Translations under genes and position numbers: made by a program
DNA from: Hymenopus coronatus
Lineage: Eukaryota; Arthropoda; Insecta; Mantodea; Hymenopodidae
NCBI GenBank assembly: GCA_030762935.1
Contig: CM060898.1
Coordinates: 98,773,281 to 98,837,280, forward strand
DNA length: 64,000 bases
Reading direction: 5' to 3'
The notes under the pieces: generated by a model
What the model saw: only the letters and a program-made list of their open reading frames with translations
What the model was told of the DNA's origin: nothing
Databases searched by the model: none
Part shown: positions 1 to 14,100 of the stretch, piece after piece
Layout: each line of letters begins with the position of its first letter
Numbering within the stretch: position 1 is the first letter of the stretch

Positions 1-146
1 ATTTGGATCCAAACAAAGATTAGTAAGGAATATTTTTAGGAATATTAAATACAAACAAACTGATAAATCAGCTGTAGCAGAAATTTAATCGAGAAATAAA
101 TCCAGATGTTAAATTATTAAAGCACTTAAATGGATCCATAGATTTA

Positions 147-374
147 ATGGTTTGGGAGAAAATATTTATATTAAAGTATAAAAGTCATGCAATGAATTTT
201 GATATACCTCCAATTGACTCTCTCACCAAATCTGTTTTGATTCCAGTAGTTAGCAATGCATTAGTACACAATCCACCTAGTAGCAATAACCATAACAGTG
301 TAAATAAACAACATCAAAAACCAGACCAAAAGGAAATTAATGTTGATAATGCAATAGATTTATTGCGAAACTAG
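147..374 (+). other. Possible coding fragment at the left edge
   Basis: An open frame of 75 codons, Asn-, Gln- and Pro-rich (SSNNHNSVNKQHQKPDQK), ends in TAG at 372-374. The rest of the first 146 bases has no clear frame. It could be a 3' terminal exon or a fragment of a mobile-element gene. There is no recognised domain. Confidence 0.2.
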
Positions 375-1860
375 TCCAGGGATTCCAAAAGATAAGTGAA
401 GATTTGTTGCAACTATTATTTTTATATTAATATTTGTGTTATTACTTCACTGTTACTAGCTTCTTTTTACATTTATTGTTCACTTGCTCACTTATCCAAA
501 GTTAGCTTTTAAACTCACATGACATATTAATTAATTTTATTTATTCCCCTTCTTTATGGAATTGCTATACAATGATCTAAAGCAGGCATCACTAACTCGC
601 CTGATTTTGTGTTGCAGCTCCTTGCATGTAGTAGGTAAACATGTGTAGGCAGGGATTGTCTCTCTTTCTTGTACACTGTGTTATATGCCAGTTTATAAGG
701 TTGGGAACAGAAAGCAATCCAACATGCAAGCCATCAACTCCTACATGCCTGCCTGCCTGCCTGGGAGGAATTTATAGAAAGTGACAGAATAAGTGTTTAC
801 TTTAAAACAATGCTCTGCACTCAGAAATTCAATTTACTACAACATTATGCAATTCATGCAGTTACCAAGGAGAAGAATACTTCTTTCAAATTGTGTCCCA
901 TACTAGTTAATTACCAAGATGCCTGTATGATTCCTTGCTATAAATGTGAATTTTTGTTACAAATTAATTTGTATATTGTTGGTGTTACAATGTGATTACA
1001 ATAGTATTAACCAAGTTAAGGTGCTTCTTATTTAATTATGTTTATACTATAACTATTATTATTTTTTGCAATTATTTATGTTATTACTAACAATTACCTC
1101 CAAACCTATGAAAATATGTATATGTCCATATCCAAAGTATAAATACTAATGTAAGAGACATAATACAGCAACTGCTCTAACAATCATGAACCTACAATAG
1201 GTGTATTAACCTATGAAAGGTGACTTACCTACTTCAAATACAATAAATTGTATGCTGCCTGAGCACCTAAGGAATTATCTGTTCTTAATTTACATACATT
1301 TGGTCACGCAGTGCATAGTAGACGATTTGCAGGAGTGTCTAGCAAATTTGGTCTCTCTGCTTTACTCAAAGGGCAACTAGGTGATGACACAGGTTCTAAA
1401 GGATATTTATGGCTTATCCTACATTTTATCTCTTATAATTGTAATCTTATCTAGTCCTAACTACTCTTAGTAAGGGATGCAAAAATCCCTGATATTCACA
1501 CAAAAAGATGTACATTAACAAAAAATCAAACTTTCTTAACCTCGCCCTGACAGTCCTTAAGTTCTGGAAATCCTGCACAGCCAATAAATACCCTTTGGTG
1601 GTAGAAGAATCAACAGCAAGAAATTTTAAATCTGTGTACCTTCTCTTATAAAAGCTACATAGCTTTTCATGTAAAGCAGAAACCCTTAGTATATATGTAC
1701 ACTGGATTAGAGGTGAAGCTGGCAGATATGAAGATACCACACCTCCAAGTCAGCAAGTTAACCTTTTAGGAAAGGAAATATGTCTGCAACCATAAGCAAA
1801 TATACCTAATAATCTTGATATGAAATATTTAAGATTTGACACTTTCTCAGTGTTGATTAT
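375..1860. other. Left-edge stretch without recognised gene
   Basis: Mostly AT-rich unique-looking DNA. A minus-strand open frame at 1447-1740 (97 codons, containing DLKFLAVDSSTTKGYL) could be a remnant of a mobile-element gene, but I cannot name it. Three GCCT repeats sit near 750. The missing last dysbindin exon was searched for here by eye and not found. Confidence 0.3.
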
Positions 1861-1861
1861 T

Positions 1862-1949
1862 ACAGATGACTTTACGGGATAGCAACCGAGTTAAATTGGT
1901 ATAAGAGAAATCCAATTTAACTCAGTTGCTATCCCGTGAAGTCATCTGT
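1862..1949. repeat. Near-perfect 38-base hairpin
   Basis: Arms 1862-1899 and 1912-1949 are inverted copies differing at two of 38 positions, with a 12-base loop. The arm starts ACAGATGACTT and contains GGGATAGCAAC. The size suits a small foldback or MITE remnant, or a transcribed hairpin inside the dysbindin 3' region. No neighbouring terminal repeats were identified. Confidence 0.8.
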
Positions 1950-2979
1950 TATGAAAGATTAGTTCACTGATTTCTAATGTTAACAATTTTCTCTCATTAT
2001 ACAATTATTAGCAAGCCCAACATGAACTGATCAGAATGCATAATAAAAATAAAGCAACATTTTCTAACATGAGTCTTATTAAAATATTTTCCCAGCGATA
2101 CCACATTTTTATTATAGTTTCATATGCAGATTCGATTCTCTTTTGTTTTGCTGTATCTTGTTTTTCTTAGCTGCTAAATTCTGACCATTTATACAAAGTG
2201 AATCACCAAAAACTTACACTGTAAATATTAAAGAATTTAAAGTGCATTTGATGTGCAGTTTTCACAGAATTGCTTGTTGGTCAGTGGTTCGTAGTTGCAG
2301 TCTATACACAGATTTTAATAATGCCTAGAAAGCATATTTTTGGAACAAACATACAATTGCCTAATGACATAAACAAAATAATCACAAGTAACATCATGAG
2401 ACGTCTGACTTAAAAAATAAATTCTTGAATAGAGCGAGAGAATTTATCTGGAAGGGTCTGACTGTTGAATGATATATATTTAAACAACAATGTTTTTTTT
2501 TGTTTTTTTTTTTTCAAGTTGAATTTTGGACAAAATTCTTTTTCTGGGAGGAGAAGCCTTTGTGTAATTTCCTCAATACACCCCTCGCCAACCAAACCTA
2601 TTATACTATTTCATTAATAAAATATGAATTTAAATACTATATCACAAAAATTTGACCAGAAAATATTAAATTCTATTAAAAAATAACCTGGCAACATTGC
2701 CTAAACAAAAGAATTACCTAATGATAATTGGTACAAAACTAAAGAATGACTAGATAGTAAATTGTATATGATAAATTAATGCCTCTATGTATGAAATAGA
2801 GTAAATTTAGAATGTCAAGGTGTTTTGTCACAGAATTCTAGTGCAAGAAGTTTACAAAAATCTTATTTTGAAACTTATCCACATTGACACTTGTTGTATA
2901 CCTGTAGTAGCAAAAAATAAAGAAAAACAAATGTGAGTACATTACTTCTGTTGGTTCTGATAATTAAAAAGAGAAAATT

Positions 2980-3990
2980 GACCTTCAAAGGTTGTGCTCA
3001 AAATGAACCACAGCCAGCTTCAATATACGCTTCCAGTCTGTTATGAAAAGGCTGCAGCACATGCACTAGCATTTCAGCAGAAATTTCAATGCAGACAGTA
3101 TGACATGTTGTTTCTTATCATCTGATGTGGTTGGTATGTCCTTGTAGACAATATCTTTCAGCTTTCCCCGCAGAAAAAAAATCTAAAGGAGCTCAAATTC
3201 GGGGAATAGTCTGCCAAAGTACAGATCCCCTTCATCCAATCCAACAATTTGGAAACAATCTATAAAAACAAGCTGTAATAATTTGTGCACTATGGGCCGT
3301 TAGTACCCAAGTTCCTACTAGTCTGGAGGGGAACTAGCATCTGAGGAAGATTGTCTGTTAGGAGGGTATAATACTTGTGCAAATTTAGTTACCTTCTATG
3401 AAAAAAGGACCTATATAAGTTGATGGCTCACTATCCCAAAGCACATGTTTAAACTGCATGGACACTGACGTTCCACCTGACAAAGCCAATGGGGATTGTC
3501 AACAGACCAACAGAGGTGACAGTGATGGGACCTATATCAATGGAAATTACAGAGTACACTATCCTAATTCATTCCACTTCCTCATGTGCCTGCAAGGGAA
3601 CTAATTTGCAGACACTGCAACAACATCCAAAACATTCATTTCTGCCTCTTCACTAGTCATATGCTTGTTTCCATTTTTTGTTAAATTACCACTTTCATGT
3701 AACTGATTGAAGAGGTTGATAAATAATCACAGAGATGGTTGGCATCTATAGGGATATGTTTCTACATACACAGTGCAAGAACAAACTGCATTCTTCCTAC
3801 AATCTCCATATAACAAGACAATGTTCGCTTTTTCTGCCATTGGTAAATCTTAACTTCCACTCATGACCTACTGCAGGAACTATCACAAACTGACTGGAAA
3901 GCCACAATGCATCAATGAACAGAATGTAAACAAATATAACATTGTCCTAGCAACTAATGAGTTGAATGGAACAAACAAATGGTGTGGAAT
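2980..3990 (-). pseudogene. Decayed DDE (IS630-Tc1-mariner type) transposase gene
   Basis: Reading the minus strand from about 3690 downward, segments of a DDE transposase recur across several frames: a helix-turn-helix remnant, then VDNPHWLCQVERQCPCSLN (family form NPHW...Q..W..NVW), a GPFFIEG-like stretch, an SPNL-like block at about 3190-3210 (family form SPDLTPLDFFLWG), and a C-terminal HNRLEAYIEAG.GSF ending. Frameshifts and stops are numerous, so it is long dead. The order of motifs rules out chance. Terminal repeats were not located. Confidence 0.65.
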
Positions 3991-4792
3991 CTTTTCAAAA
4001 TACAATTTCTCATAAATTATTTGCACCAAAATCATACAACAAACACCTTGATATTCTAACTTATTTAATACATTTATTTAGGTAATGCCAATAAGCATTT
4101 TCACTTAATAAAATGTATGTTTTTTAAGGAAATATACTTTCTAAGCATTCTATATATAGGCTGCAAACACAAGCCTCTTGGCTACCATTCAATTCTGTTA
4201 AAACCGCACACCAACAGCACTTTCCATTTCTAAAATATTTGCAGTGCAAATTTAGGTGATTCACCATGTATATAAGATAAAACTTTGTTTATGTTTTTCA
4301 GGGATCTTAGGGAAAGAAAAAGAAAATATAGGTATTAAAAATGCACAAATGAAAGTATTGGTAAGCAGAAGATGAAGGGTGAAGGAGAAACAAATGTATA
4401 TAAGCTTGTATAACAAATAGCATAATGCACCATAGGACATCCAACAAATTCAGGACTCTGTGCAAAATTATTAAATTAATTATGACAACCATAGTATTGC
4501 TAAATAACAGACAATTTTCAGTTTTAAAAGAAAGAAGGCTATCTTTCAAATTTGAAACTGTGTTGAAAAGTTTTGAATAAAGGTGAGCTTTGTTTCAAAG
4601 AAAATAAAATGTTCCTTTCAACAAGTAAATCCCTGCGCCATGTACGTGCCCTGAGTAAAAGAGATTCTCAAGAAGTGCTCCACCGATTGATCTGGACTCG
4701 GGTAGGCAGAGTCATTGTACGCAACTGCTGCAAGTAAGCCACTTTTAAATTGTGCAGTTTTAATACAAATGTTGTACACCAATGATACTTAC
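3991..4792. other. Dysbindin 3' side, no recognised feature
   Basis: AT-rich sequence between the transposase relic and the last dysbindin exon seen. A minus-strand open frame at 4307-4549 is hydrophobic and low in complexity and has no support. Nothing else stands out. Confidence 0.4.
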
Positions 4793-4933
4793 TTGGTAGG
4801 GTACCACAAAGCTTGAATTCTTCCACATCTTGCTGAAATGCCTGCCCAAAAGTCTCTTGCCTCTCTTTTAATAATGTTTGCTGCTTTATCTCATGCTGAA
4901 TAACTTTTTCTGCATGCTTGGTTGCCAAGTTAG
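4793..4933 (-). CDS. DTNBP1: Dysbindin exon 5, end of coil
   Basis: Acceptor TTTATTTTCAG/CT above 4933 and donor CCAA/GTAAGT after 4793. The exon carries the HAEKVIQHEIKQQTLLKERQ segment followed by ETFGQAFQQDVEEFKL, the dysbindin HAQKVLEMEH...LKERQ..F.EAFQQDM block, ending at CGTLPS. It leaves in phase 1. If the donor were skipped, translation would continue 31 unrelated codons to a stop at 4668. That reading shows no family similarity, so splicing to an unseen exon left of the window is preferred. Confidence 0.9.
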
Positions 4934-7900
4934 CTGAAAATAAAAATGTCAAAACATAAGCTTGTGTATGTTTAAATTTCTAATACACAAAGTTTTTAAA
5001 ATATTGTCCTTGACTCTAGTTCAATGTTTATAATCCTTATAATTCGTAAATTTTGTAATTTATAAAAATATATTTCACAATGCATGTTTGTGAAGCTAAA
5101 CTTTACAAACAAGCATAAGTGTTTACAAATTAAATTTTATATTTGTTTCACAATTCCATCCATGTTTAATGTGTATTTGTACTATAAGCAGTTCATCTAT
5201 AAGAAGTGTATAATAAGGTTTGAAAGAAAGCTATATTTAATATTATTAGCCAAATTAGTATCTATTTTTGAATAAGAACACAAAATTCACTGAAAACCTT
5301 TTATGATAATAGAATATGCACAATATTACATTTGTCAATTGTTTATCAGATTGTAAAACTCCTAATTCCTCAAACTTTACAGGTCAACCACCTTTTATTG
5401 TGAAATAACGTTTAAAACATTTGTAATCTTCCATGCTATTTGTAAACTGTTAATACCTTTGTTCCGGGAGAGCCAATGAACTGGCTGCTGGCTGTGCAGT
5501 ATTTTTCCACTGTACTGGTAGACACATGATTCCATACTAAACAAGGCCTTGTTTTTGACCCGGTTTTACTCTACCCCGGAAGTGCAGTATTGAGTTTGAC
5601 AGTTATTAAGAGCTATTTACTATTTTGTTATGTACTTAATCTCAAAGTATATTATGACTATATTTTTCTATGCACAGGGTGTATTTAATTATGATTCCTA
5701 TGCGTTAACTCAATCAATGTATGTACGATTTGCAGAAAGATGTTTCAGGCAACAGGAAGTTTTCAGCTTATGAAACCTAAAAGACGGCATAGGATACTTA
5801 CTGAAGAAACAGACAACATTGGTCATTGTTTGGAGACTTCTACCCAAAAATCGATTAGGCATCTTTCATAACAGGTAGGTATTTATTATGGCTGTGCAAA
5901 GAGTTACTAAATTGCTGAAGTTAAAACCCTAAAAAAAAACACATACTCTTCCACGGTAATCCTATGAAAGGAGTCTCAATAGTATATACTTAATATTTTT
6001 CATGGACAAGGCTTGGTTCCATTTGATGGATATGTGTGTACACAAAGTAATCATTATTGGAGCTCTGACAAACCTGATTTCATTCATGAATTACCCCTCT
6101 GTGATGAAAAAACTAGTTTGTGGTATGTCATGAACAGTGAAAAAGTCAAGGGGCCAATTTTGTTTACTCAAGAGTTGACCCCATACATATGCAAATACAA
6201 TTTTGCATTCTTTTTAGAGAATTTACATACAGGGATGATTTTGCCGTTTTCAACAAGACTCTGCAAAAACTTATAGGGTCAATATTTCAATGAGAATTAA
6301 AAGTGAGTTATAATAATAAGAAGTATTTTAGACAGTGAAGTACCCTAATTTAAATAAATTGAAAGTGAATTATTAAAAGAGATTTGTGGCCCACTCAGTC
6401 TCCTAACCTAATGTCCCTGGGGAAAATTAAAACATTAAGACAAACCCATACTCCCTGAAAGAATTAAAAAAAGAGATCCGTCAGGAAATTGCCAGCATTT
6501 CTCAATATGAACTATGGTGAATGATGAATCATTTCCTAAAGAGGTGCCAAAATATATGGACAATGATGGTGGCCAGTTTCAGCATCTCCTTTTATAAAGT
6601 TGATAAGTAAAGCCTTTAAAAGTAGTTTTTAAAATGTGCAGTTGCGTATGTGCCACTCTATACAGCATATGGTAACGATGGCTTATAACATGGACAGGAA
6701 AAAAAATGCATACTGGCTCCCAGGCCATTGGCTCTCCCAATATTATTATACTGGTGATGTTATTATTAAAGGTTTTTTTTTATTGCTAAAACCAGCTGGA
6801 AAATCCTGCCACAGCCAGTTCTCCTGCTCTTTGTGCAGCTGTTCTAACTAATTAGATACTGTAACAACATGCCGGTATGATATTAAATTGTCCAAATGAT
6901 TCAGGTTTTTACCTGTCACAATAAACATTCTCAATCTGCATAGCTAGTTGTCACTCTTCTACAAAACCTATAACAACTGGAGTTCCTCAAGGATCTATCC
7001 TGGGACCAATTCTGTTCAACCTATACACCTCTGATATGCCTGCAATACCTACAGCTCAAATCGCTATGTATGCAGACAATACTGTAATCTTCTCAACACA
7101 TCGCAATATCCACACCACCAGAAATCACATTCAAGAGACCTTAAACTTAATTATACTCTGGCTAAGCAACTGGCATATTTTGCTCAATCAGCAAAAATGT
7201 GAAGCACTGATTTTTACACTATGCAGACAGAACTATCCTCCACCAGTAACGCTCCCTGCGAAACAGATACCCTGGAAAACTGAGACAGAAACTGAAACAT
7301 CTTGGTGTACTCCTGGATCGATAACGCACATGGAAACAACATATAAGCAACAAACTTAAACTAGCCCGAGCAAGACTGGCAAAGCTTTGCCCTCTCCTCA
7401 ACAAAAGATCTTCACTCAAACTAAAAAACTGCACACTACTTTACACAACTCTATTAAGACCACTGCTATTATACGCTTGTCCGGTTTGGGGAGGAACTAG
7501 TCCTTCTGAAATCAAACGTATCCAGACATTTCAAAACAAAATATTGCGAATCTCAATGAATGCACCATGGTTTGTCAGAAATATTCAACTACATAGAGAA
7601 ACTGGAATCAGCATCATTCAACAGTCAATTTCTTCACAAGCCGAACAGTTTTACCGCAAGCTAAAAGAAGTCTCAGGAGCCATTCACTATTCTCTTGGCA
7701 GAAAATCTAGCTATCCAACTCACATCAAGAGTTGCCTACCACTAGACCAGCTCTTTCGACAAGACTTTCTGTAAAATAAAAACAAAAATGTACCTACTTA
7801 CGAGGGGCCCAATGGGGCTTACTTCATTTCATTGTTATTCAGTACCATGCATGTAAATAATGTCTAAAATCAATGATCTGTAGAGCACACATGCGCCAAT

Positions 7901-8073
7901 CAATCAATAAATCATTAAAAAATAAAAGGTTTTTACCTGATTAATCAATAGGAATGTCTCACTTTTGAGATAATACCTTAATTGCCACTTACTATCATTA
8001 AAATGTTTTTGTAATCCGGGTAATGCTGAAATTGTTTAAGCCAACAATTAGATAACTTTTATTATTGTGTTGG

Positions 8074-8115
<42 letters not shown>

Positions 8116-11100
8116 AGGGTTTTTTTTTTTTTTTACTGCTACAACCTGCTTAAAATATGCAAATTGTAAATATTGTAAAACAGAGTAAAAACCTTCACCT
8201 TACAACTGTTCACTCTTGGGGTTATTTTTTTTCAAACGTCCTGCAATTTAGAGAATTAGCTTAACTTCATTAGCTTACCTCTGACTGCCTCCAGTTCACT
8301 GAGTTTCTTTTCCTTATAAAGTGCAAATTGGAATCTATGATCCAGTTGGCGTTCCTGCAACTCCTGAGTTTCTACCATGTCTTCCAGCTGGAATAATGCC
8401 CCTTCTACATCTTCAAACAAACCTTGAAGCACACCTGCAGTAAATATTACTTTTTGTTCAAATGCACATAATACATACAAAAGTTTTCAATGATGCATTT
8501 GAATATGAGTATCCCATTCTCACCATATCACACTACCCACTATCATGTCTGCATGTTTCCCTATTGGTTTATGACCTCCTTAGCATTTGTCAAATTGTAC
8601 TTTCAATAGATGTGCATTTTAATATGAGAAATGTTTATTTCATCATTCTTAACAAAAATCTTTCTATGAATATTTTGTTTATATTATCTCGGTTATACTA
8701 TTATACCTCTGTCTATGAGATTATGGAGAACTCATATAGAGAAATAATTATTTTAATAAAAATACGATTGTTACATTTCCATGATGCTACAACAAACTAT
8801 TCTTACAAAAGCTTATTTTTCCATCTACTACATGTTAATCGAGATAAACATTAACATGAACTGTCTTATTACTTTCTTCCTTATAGGTAGAAGGAAAACA
8901 AAGGGCTAAAGCAATAGTCAAAATTTTTAAAAGCTTATTGTATGTGAATGTATTGAAATTTGGTTAAATTTACATGGTCAGATGTATTAAAAAAAAAAAA
9001 AAAAAAGAAAGAAAGAAAGAAAAATAAATGACAGCTTCCCACTTGAAAAAAATATAAGTATTTGAAAATTTATAACACGGAGTATTTTGGAAATGGTTAA
9101 AAAAGGAGTGTATCTGATGTAAGCTTTGTTTTTAATAAGATTCACATTTTTTGTATAATAAGATATTGTCTATCTCTCATGGTTTACCAGTTATGCAAAA
9201 GTCATCCATAAAAAAGACATCTTCAAATGCTATTCACAAAAAATGTAATATACACATTTCATTTCTCATATAATATCATAAAACATATGGTATTTCAATC
9301 AAAATCATTAGCAATTTTTGAAAAAATAAAAATGTTTTAAAAATGTTCCGTGTAAAGGGTAGTTTGAGGTGGCGTAATTTTCTTGAAAATCTTCTTGTTG
9401 CATCCTTGGAAGATATTGAACTTAAATATCAAGTTTGGTAATTAATGGACTTTTAATTTTTGAGTTATGCTGTTCATGCATGCATGCACGCACGCACGCA
9501 CCTGCACCCCCACCCCCACGGACCCTTATCTATATATGCTTTTTTGGATTCAGGGGATATCAAAACATATTTTTGGTGAAATGTCAGCATCAAATTTTAA
9601 GCTAGAATACAATACTTATCCTCTTACAAAACATTAGTACAAAATTAAAAATCTGATGTGATCCATTCACATGCCCTTCTCTAGCTTTTCTTACAAAAGA
9701 TTATTCTTTTATCTACATCACACTAATCAAGATAAACGTTGTCAGAATTGGTCTTATTACCTATTTGCTTCTTTGTAAGCAGAAGGGAAATGAGAAAATA
9801 CACTAACTATAGTGTAAAGCTATAGTCAATCATATAAAAGTCGGTAGTTAAGTGAAATAATTGAAATCAGTTCTCTTTGCTTGCTAGGAAGCAACAAAAA
9901 AGAGATAAGAAAGGTTTCTTCCTATTTGAGAAAAGTTTAAGTGTCTTAAAACAAGAATCAATTACTCGGAATATCGTATGGGATTTCCCACATGTGAGGC
10001 TGTTAAAAGTTTGTGCCTTATTGAAATCATATTGGCTACTCACAATCTTACATTTACATTTTCACTTTTTCTAAAATGATTAATGCACATAGTAGGTAGA
10101 AGAGGTATTGCAACCAGCCCATGATTTCAATAAAAGCACTTGTTTTGAGGACCTCTTAATCAAAAAAAAAAAAAAAAAAATTACACAAAGGATGTGTGCC
10201 TGTGCATGGACACACAAGATCCGAAAAGAGCATAAAAAAAAACACCCACCCCCATGCATGCACACACACACACACACAGACAGACAGACAGACCTTTTTC
10301 TATAAAGGTTTGTTTTTGTTGGAATAGGGGACTCAAAACATATATTTCTGATAAAATCTTGACATAACCTTGCGTGGAATTCTATATTTTCTCTACTTAC
10401 TATATGCATAGTACATGTAGAGAAAGTAATAAAATTATTTTAAATTTTCTGGGAATAGGCTCTCAAGCCCTCTTTGTTCTGCATGAGTTTTGCATAACCA
10501 GTAAACATGAGAGATAAGACTACATTTTTAATACAGAAAATTTGTAGATTTTGTTAGGAAACAATTTATGTCCCATACATTTCCCAGATATTCCTTGTAA
10601 GTTTCTGCACTTAAACTTTTCTCATGAGAAATGTGATTCTTTTTTCTTTTTTTCAACCTGGTAATGTAAACAGAACAGAATTTAAAGGCCTCACTTAGAG
10701 ACAGTCATAGCCATGTTAAAAGATTTGCCTATCTGTTTATTCCTTTTGAACTTATAAGAAAACCATTTCTGCTAATGTTTATCCTGATTAGTATGAAGTA
10801 GATAGAAGAATAAGCTTTTGTAAGAATAATTTTTTGCCAAATAGGTACAGTAAGTCATGTAAATATAACACATCAGATTTGTTGTTTATTTTGATGTCAT
10901 CAGAACACTAAAAATCTTTTTTAGGAAATTCAATGTCATTCATATATGCAAATTTAGATTTTTATTACTCTAGTTTCATTTTCATAACTTACTGGGATGT
11001 TTCAGAGACTGCTGTCCTCATCATCAGCATAGATTTACTGTTACACTTCCTCCTGTAACTTGTAGATGGTGTTTTCTGGCTGAATCTACTCTATAATAAG

Positions 11101-14100
11101 TTCCCTTTTTTTTGAGACATCAACAAAGCATGTTTTTATTTCTCTGCCACATACGAACCCATGACCTTGGGTATATGAAGTTAGCATGGTAACCATTACA
11201 CCATGGAAGGTGACAATCTGCTGATAACTTGCCGATAAAGCTATATACTGGATTTCTATGGAGTTGACATTCTACAATCTCTGGATAGCACTTCTCTGTA
11301 AATATCTTTGCTAATAACTTTTTAACTAGTTGAATGCATGATACATTCATTATCTGACAAATAAGTTTTCATGTACACAACTTATCCCTAGCAAAGTTGT
11401 ATTTATCAGATGATGTTTCTGCATAACAGGAAAAAGCCTAACATCAAGAACTGGACGAAGACAAAAGCTATCGTTTGCTTTTATAAAAGATTAAATGGTT
11501 TATCTGATGTTTCACATGCGGTATTTTTTTAACTTGAATGGCATTATTCTTAATTTCATATTTCCTCTGCCATTTTTTAGGAAATCACACTTTAATCATC
11601 TAGAGTATGTTATGGTTACTTCTCTCCTTATAACTGCAATTTCGCACAAGCAGACTTGGCTAATAACAGCTAAGAAATTTCAACATTAATACAATTGGAA
11701 CAGTGGCGGCTCGTGGATTAAAATGTAGGTGTTCACAAAATCAGCAATTTTCCACCGCCGTCACTGCAACATCAAATTTATTGCAATGATAGTGCCTAAT
11801 AACAAGAATTATAAATTTGTTACACAAACCGTCACCCACCCAGTATTGTAAAGATGTTAAATTTCTTAGTCTCCGAGAGTTAACAGCAATATGAGGTGAT
11901 GAAGGAGTGAACTCCTTTGATGCAGTTCATGTGAAGAATGGTATTTACAGTGAATAATATTTATATTGTTTAAATTACGCAATTAACATCACATTTATTT
12001 GTACAGAAATTCCACATGCCGGTTTTTCAAATGTGCAAACTTTTCTATCACTCAGTGATTAAAGCATTTTATGCTGATGACCAGTTTCTTCTCAACAGCA
12101 AGCATTGCCTGCACTGAAAGTCGGTCTTCACCCATTGTACTTCTAGTAAAGGTTTTAATTCTTTTTATTGTGGAAAAGCATATTTCTGGTTCTGATGTAG
12201 TCATGGTCGTAATGATAACAATCTACAGTAGCTCGGTTAGTTGCGGAAAAGTTCCTTCGTTGAGGTGTTTTCTGTTTTGAACTGCTTAACTCTCTCTTAA
12301 GCTTAACTCTCGCATAAAATGCAAATTACTAAGAAAAATAATACCTCTCACAAAGACTGCAGTTGCACTTCTGGATAGTTTCAACTAAATCTCAAAGATA
12401 GCAGCACCTCCCGCTGATAAACAGAACCCTGGAGGTGTTAATGTGCACGGTTGCACTGTGCTCATTTCTGGCTGTAAAATTCCAAGCTCTTTTGTTGGCC
12501 GCGCAAGCGCAGGGCTGCTAAACGTTAGTTATACGCTAGCACACGAGGCCTGTGCTACAAGCGTTGTTGCCACATACTCAGGTTCTCGGCTGTGTTCAAT
12601 CTGAAGAGCAGAGCGCGGTATATTTAAACAAGTGGCACCAGATAGCGCATTTTATTAAATGTTTCCTGAAAGAGAAAAAGGATATCCATTAAGAAATATT
12701 GGAGGTTCACGTGCTCTTGTGCTCCTACACAGCAGCCGCCGCTGAATTGGAATGCAAGACATTTCCTTGAATCCCCCCCCCCTTCACAGTAACTTCAAAG
12801 TAGAGTATGCATCTAGCAGGGCAGATGTATGCTGAGGTTGCTCATGCAAGAGAGAGAAAGGCAATCAAAGGCACTATGAGCACAGGTATTACTCGCATAA
12901 ACAAACTGGTTTATAGCTCATTAAAGGCAGCATATATCTATGTTGTAAACAAAGTAGAGACTCTAATGCATCAAATTTGTAGGTCACCTTGTTTTTTTGT
13001 GCATACAAACAATATATATGGTTGCCTAAACAAAGCGTTTTCTGGTTCCGGGTTTTATGATTCAGTTTAAGCTACCATACGATATACTGTGTATGTTTTG
13101 AATCAGCCAGGCTGCAAGAAAGCAAACCTTTCTGTCAATATTTGCATGTACACCTAAGAATATTTTTGAACCCAAACTTATGATAAACTTGCAGCTGTTG
13201 TTTTCGCTCAGCTATTTAGTTATTTAGACTGTCCAAGGGTTCAGAGTGATTTTTTTAGCTATCAATACTTAAAGGAAAAGCACATTTAAAATTGCTATAT
13301 CTCAGTGCTAACCACGGTTTCAAATAATGATGCAGCAAATAAATTAGCTCACATAGAAAGTGTAAAGACTTATGAAATTACCCCAGAAAATACTGTGGAC
13401 TTTTTGCTGCAAGATTGTGATTTGGATATTGATGGTTATCAAAGTTTGAGGGGCAATTTGAGGATATAGGTAACAATGTGGAAGAAAATGATCCTCTTCC
13501 TTCAGGTATTCATGAAAAATTATTGAGGTGTGGTCAAAGTAACTCCAAAACATACAGACATATCTTCACAAGCACATCTTCAGGTGTACAAACCCAGACT
13601 CAGCTCATTTCTAACAGCTAACCAGCGATGCAGTGACATGTGAGGGAAATGAACAGAAGATGCCAGATTAGCAGCAATACATATTGGAGAAGATGACAGA
13701 GAGAAGAAGTTAGAGGAACTGAAGCAGATCTACACATCAGATGTCAGAAGGACAGTGGATATTAAGGGGAAAGGTATGATACCTAAATCAAGCGGACAGA
13801 AAATGAAATGAAATGGAGTTTTATTTATGGGCGCTCTTTAACTGCTATGGTTCTCAGGGTACCATTCTATACTGGGCGTGAAAGACCACTTAATTTTGCT
13901 CAGAGGCCTCTCTATCTGGCTTGAGGTTCTTTTACGTGCCATAAATCTACCACATGAGACCCACGGCTTCACTTCCAAGCTAAAGATTTTTATGTCCGAA
14001 AAAATCCATCGTCCTCTGACAGGCTTGAACCTGTGACCTTGGGTATATGAAGTAAGCATGGTAACAACCATTACACCACAGAGGGCGACCCAAGCGGAGA

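Noticed and set aside
2410..2595. Last dysbindin exon
   Set aside because: The minus-strand frame has no acidic C-terminal dysbindin character, and a T/A-rich run breaks it.
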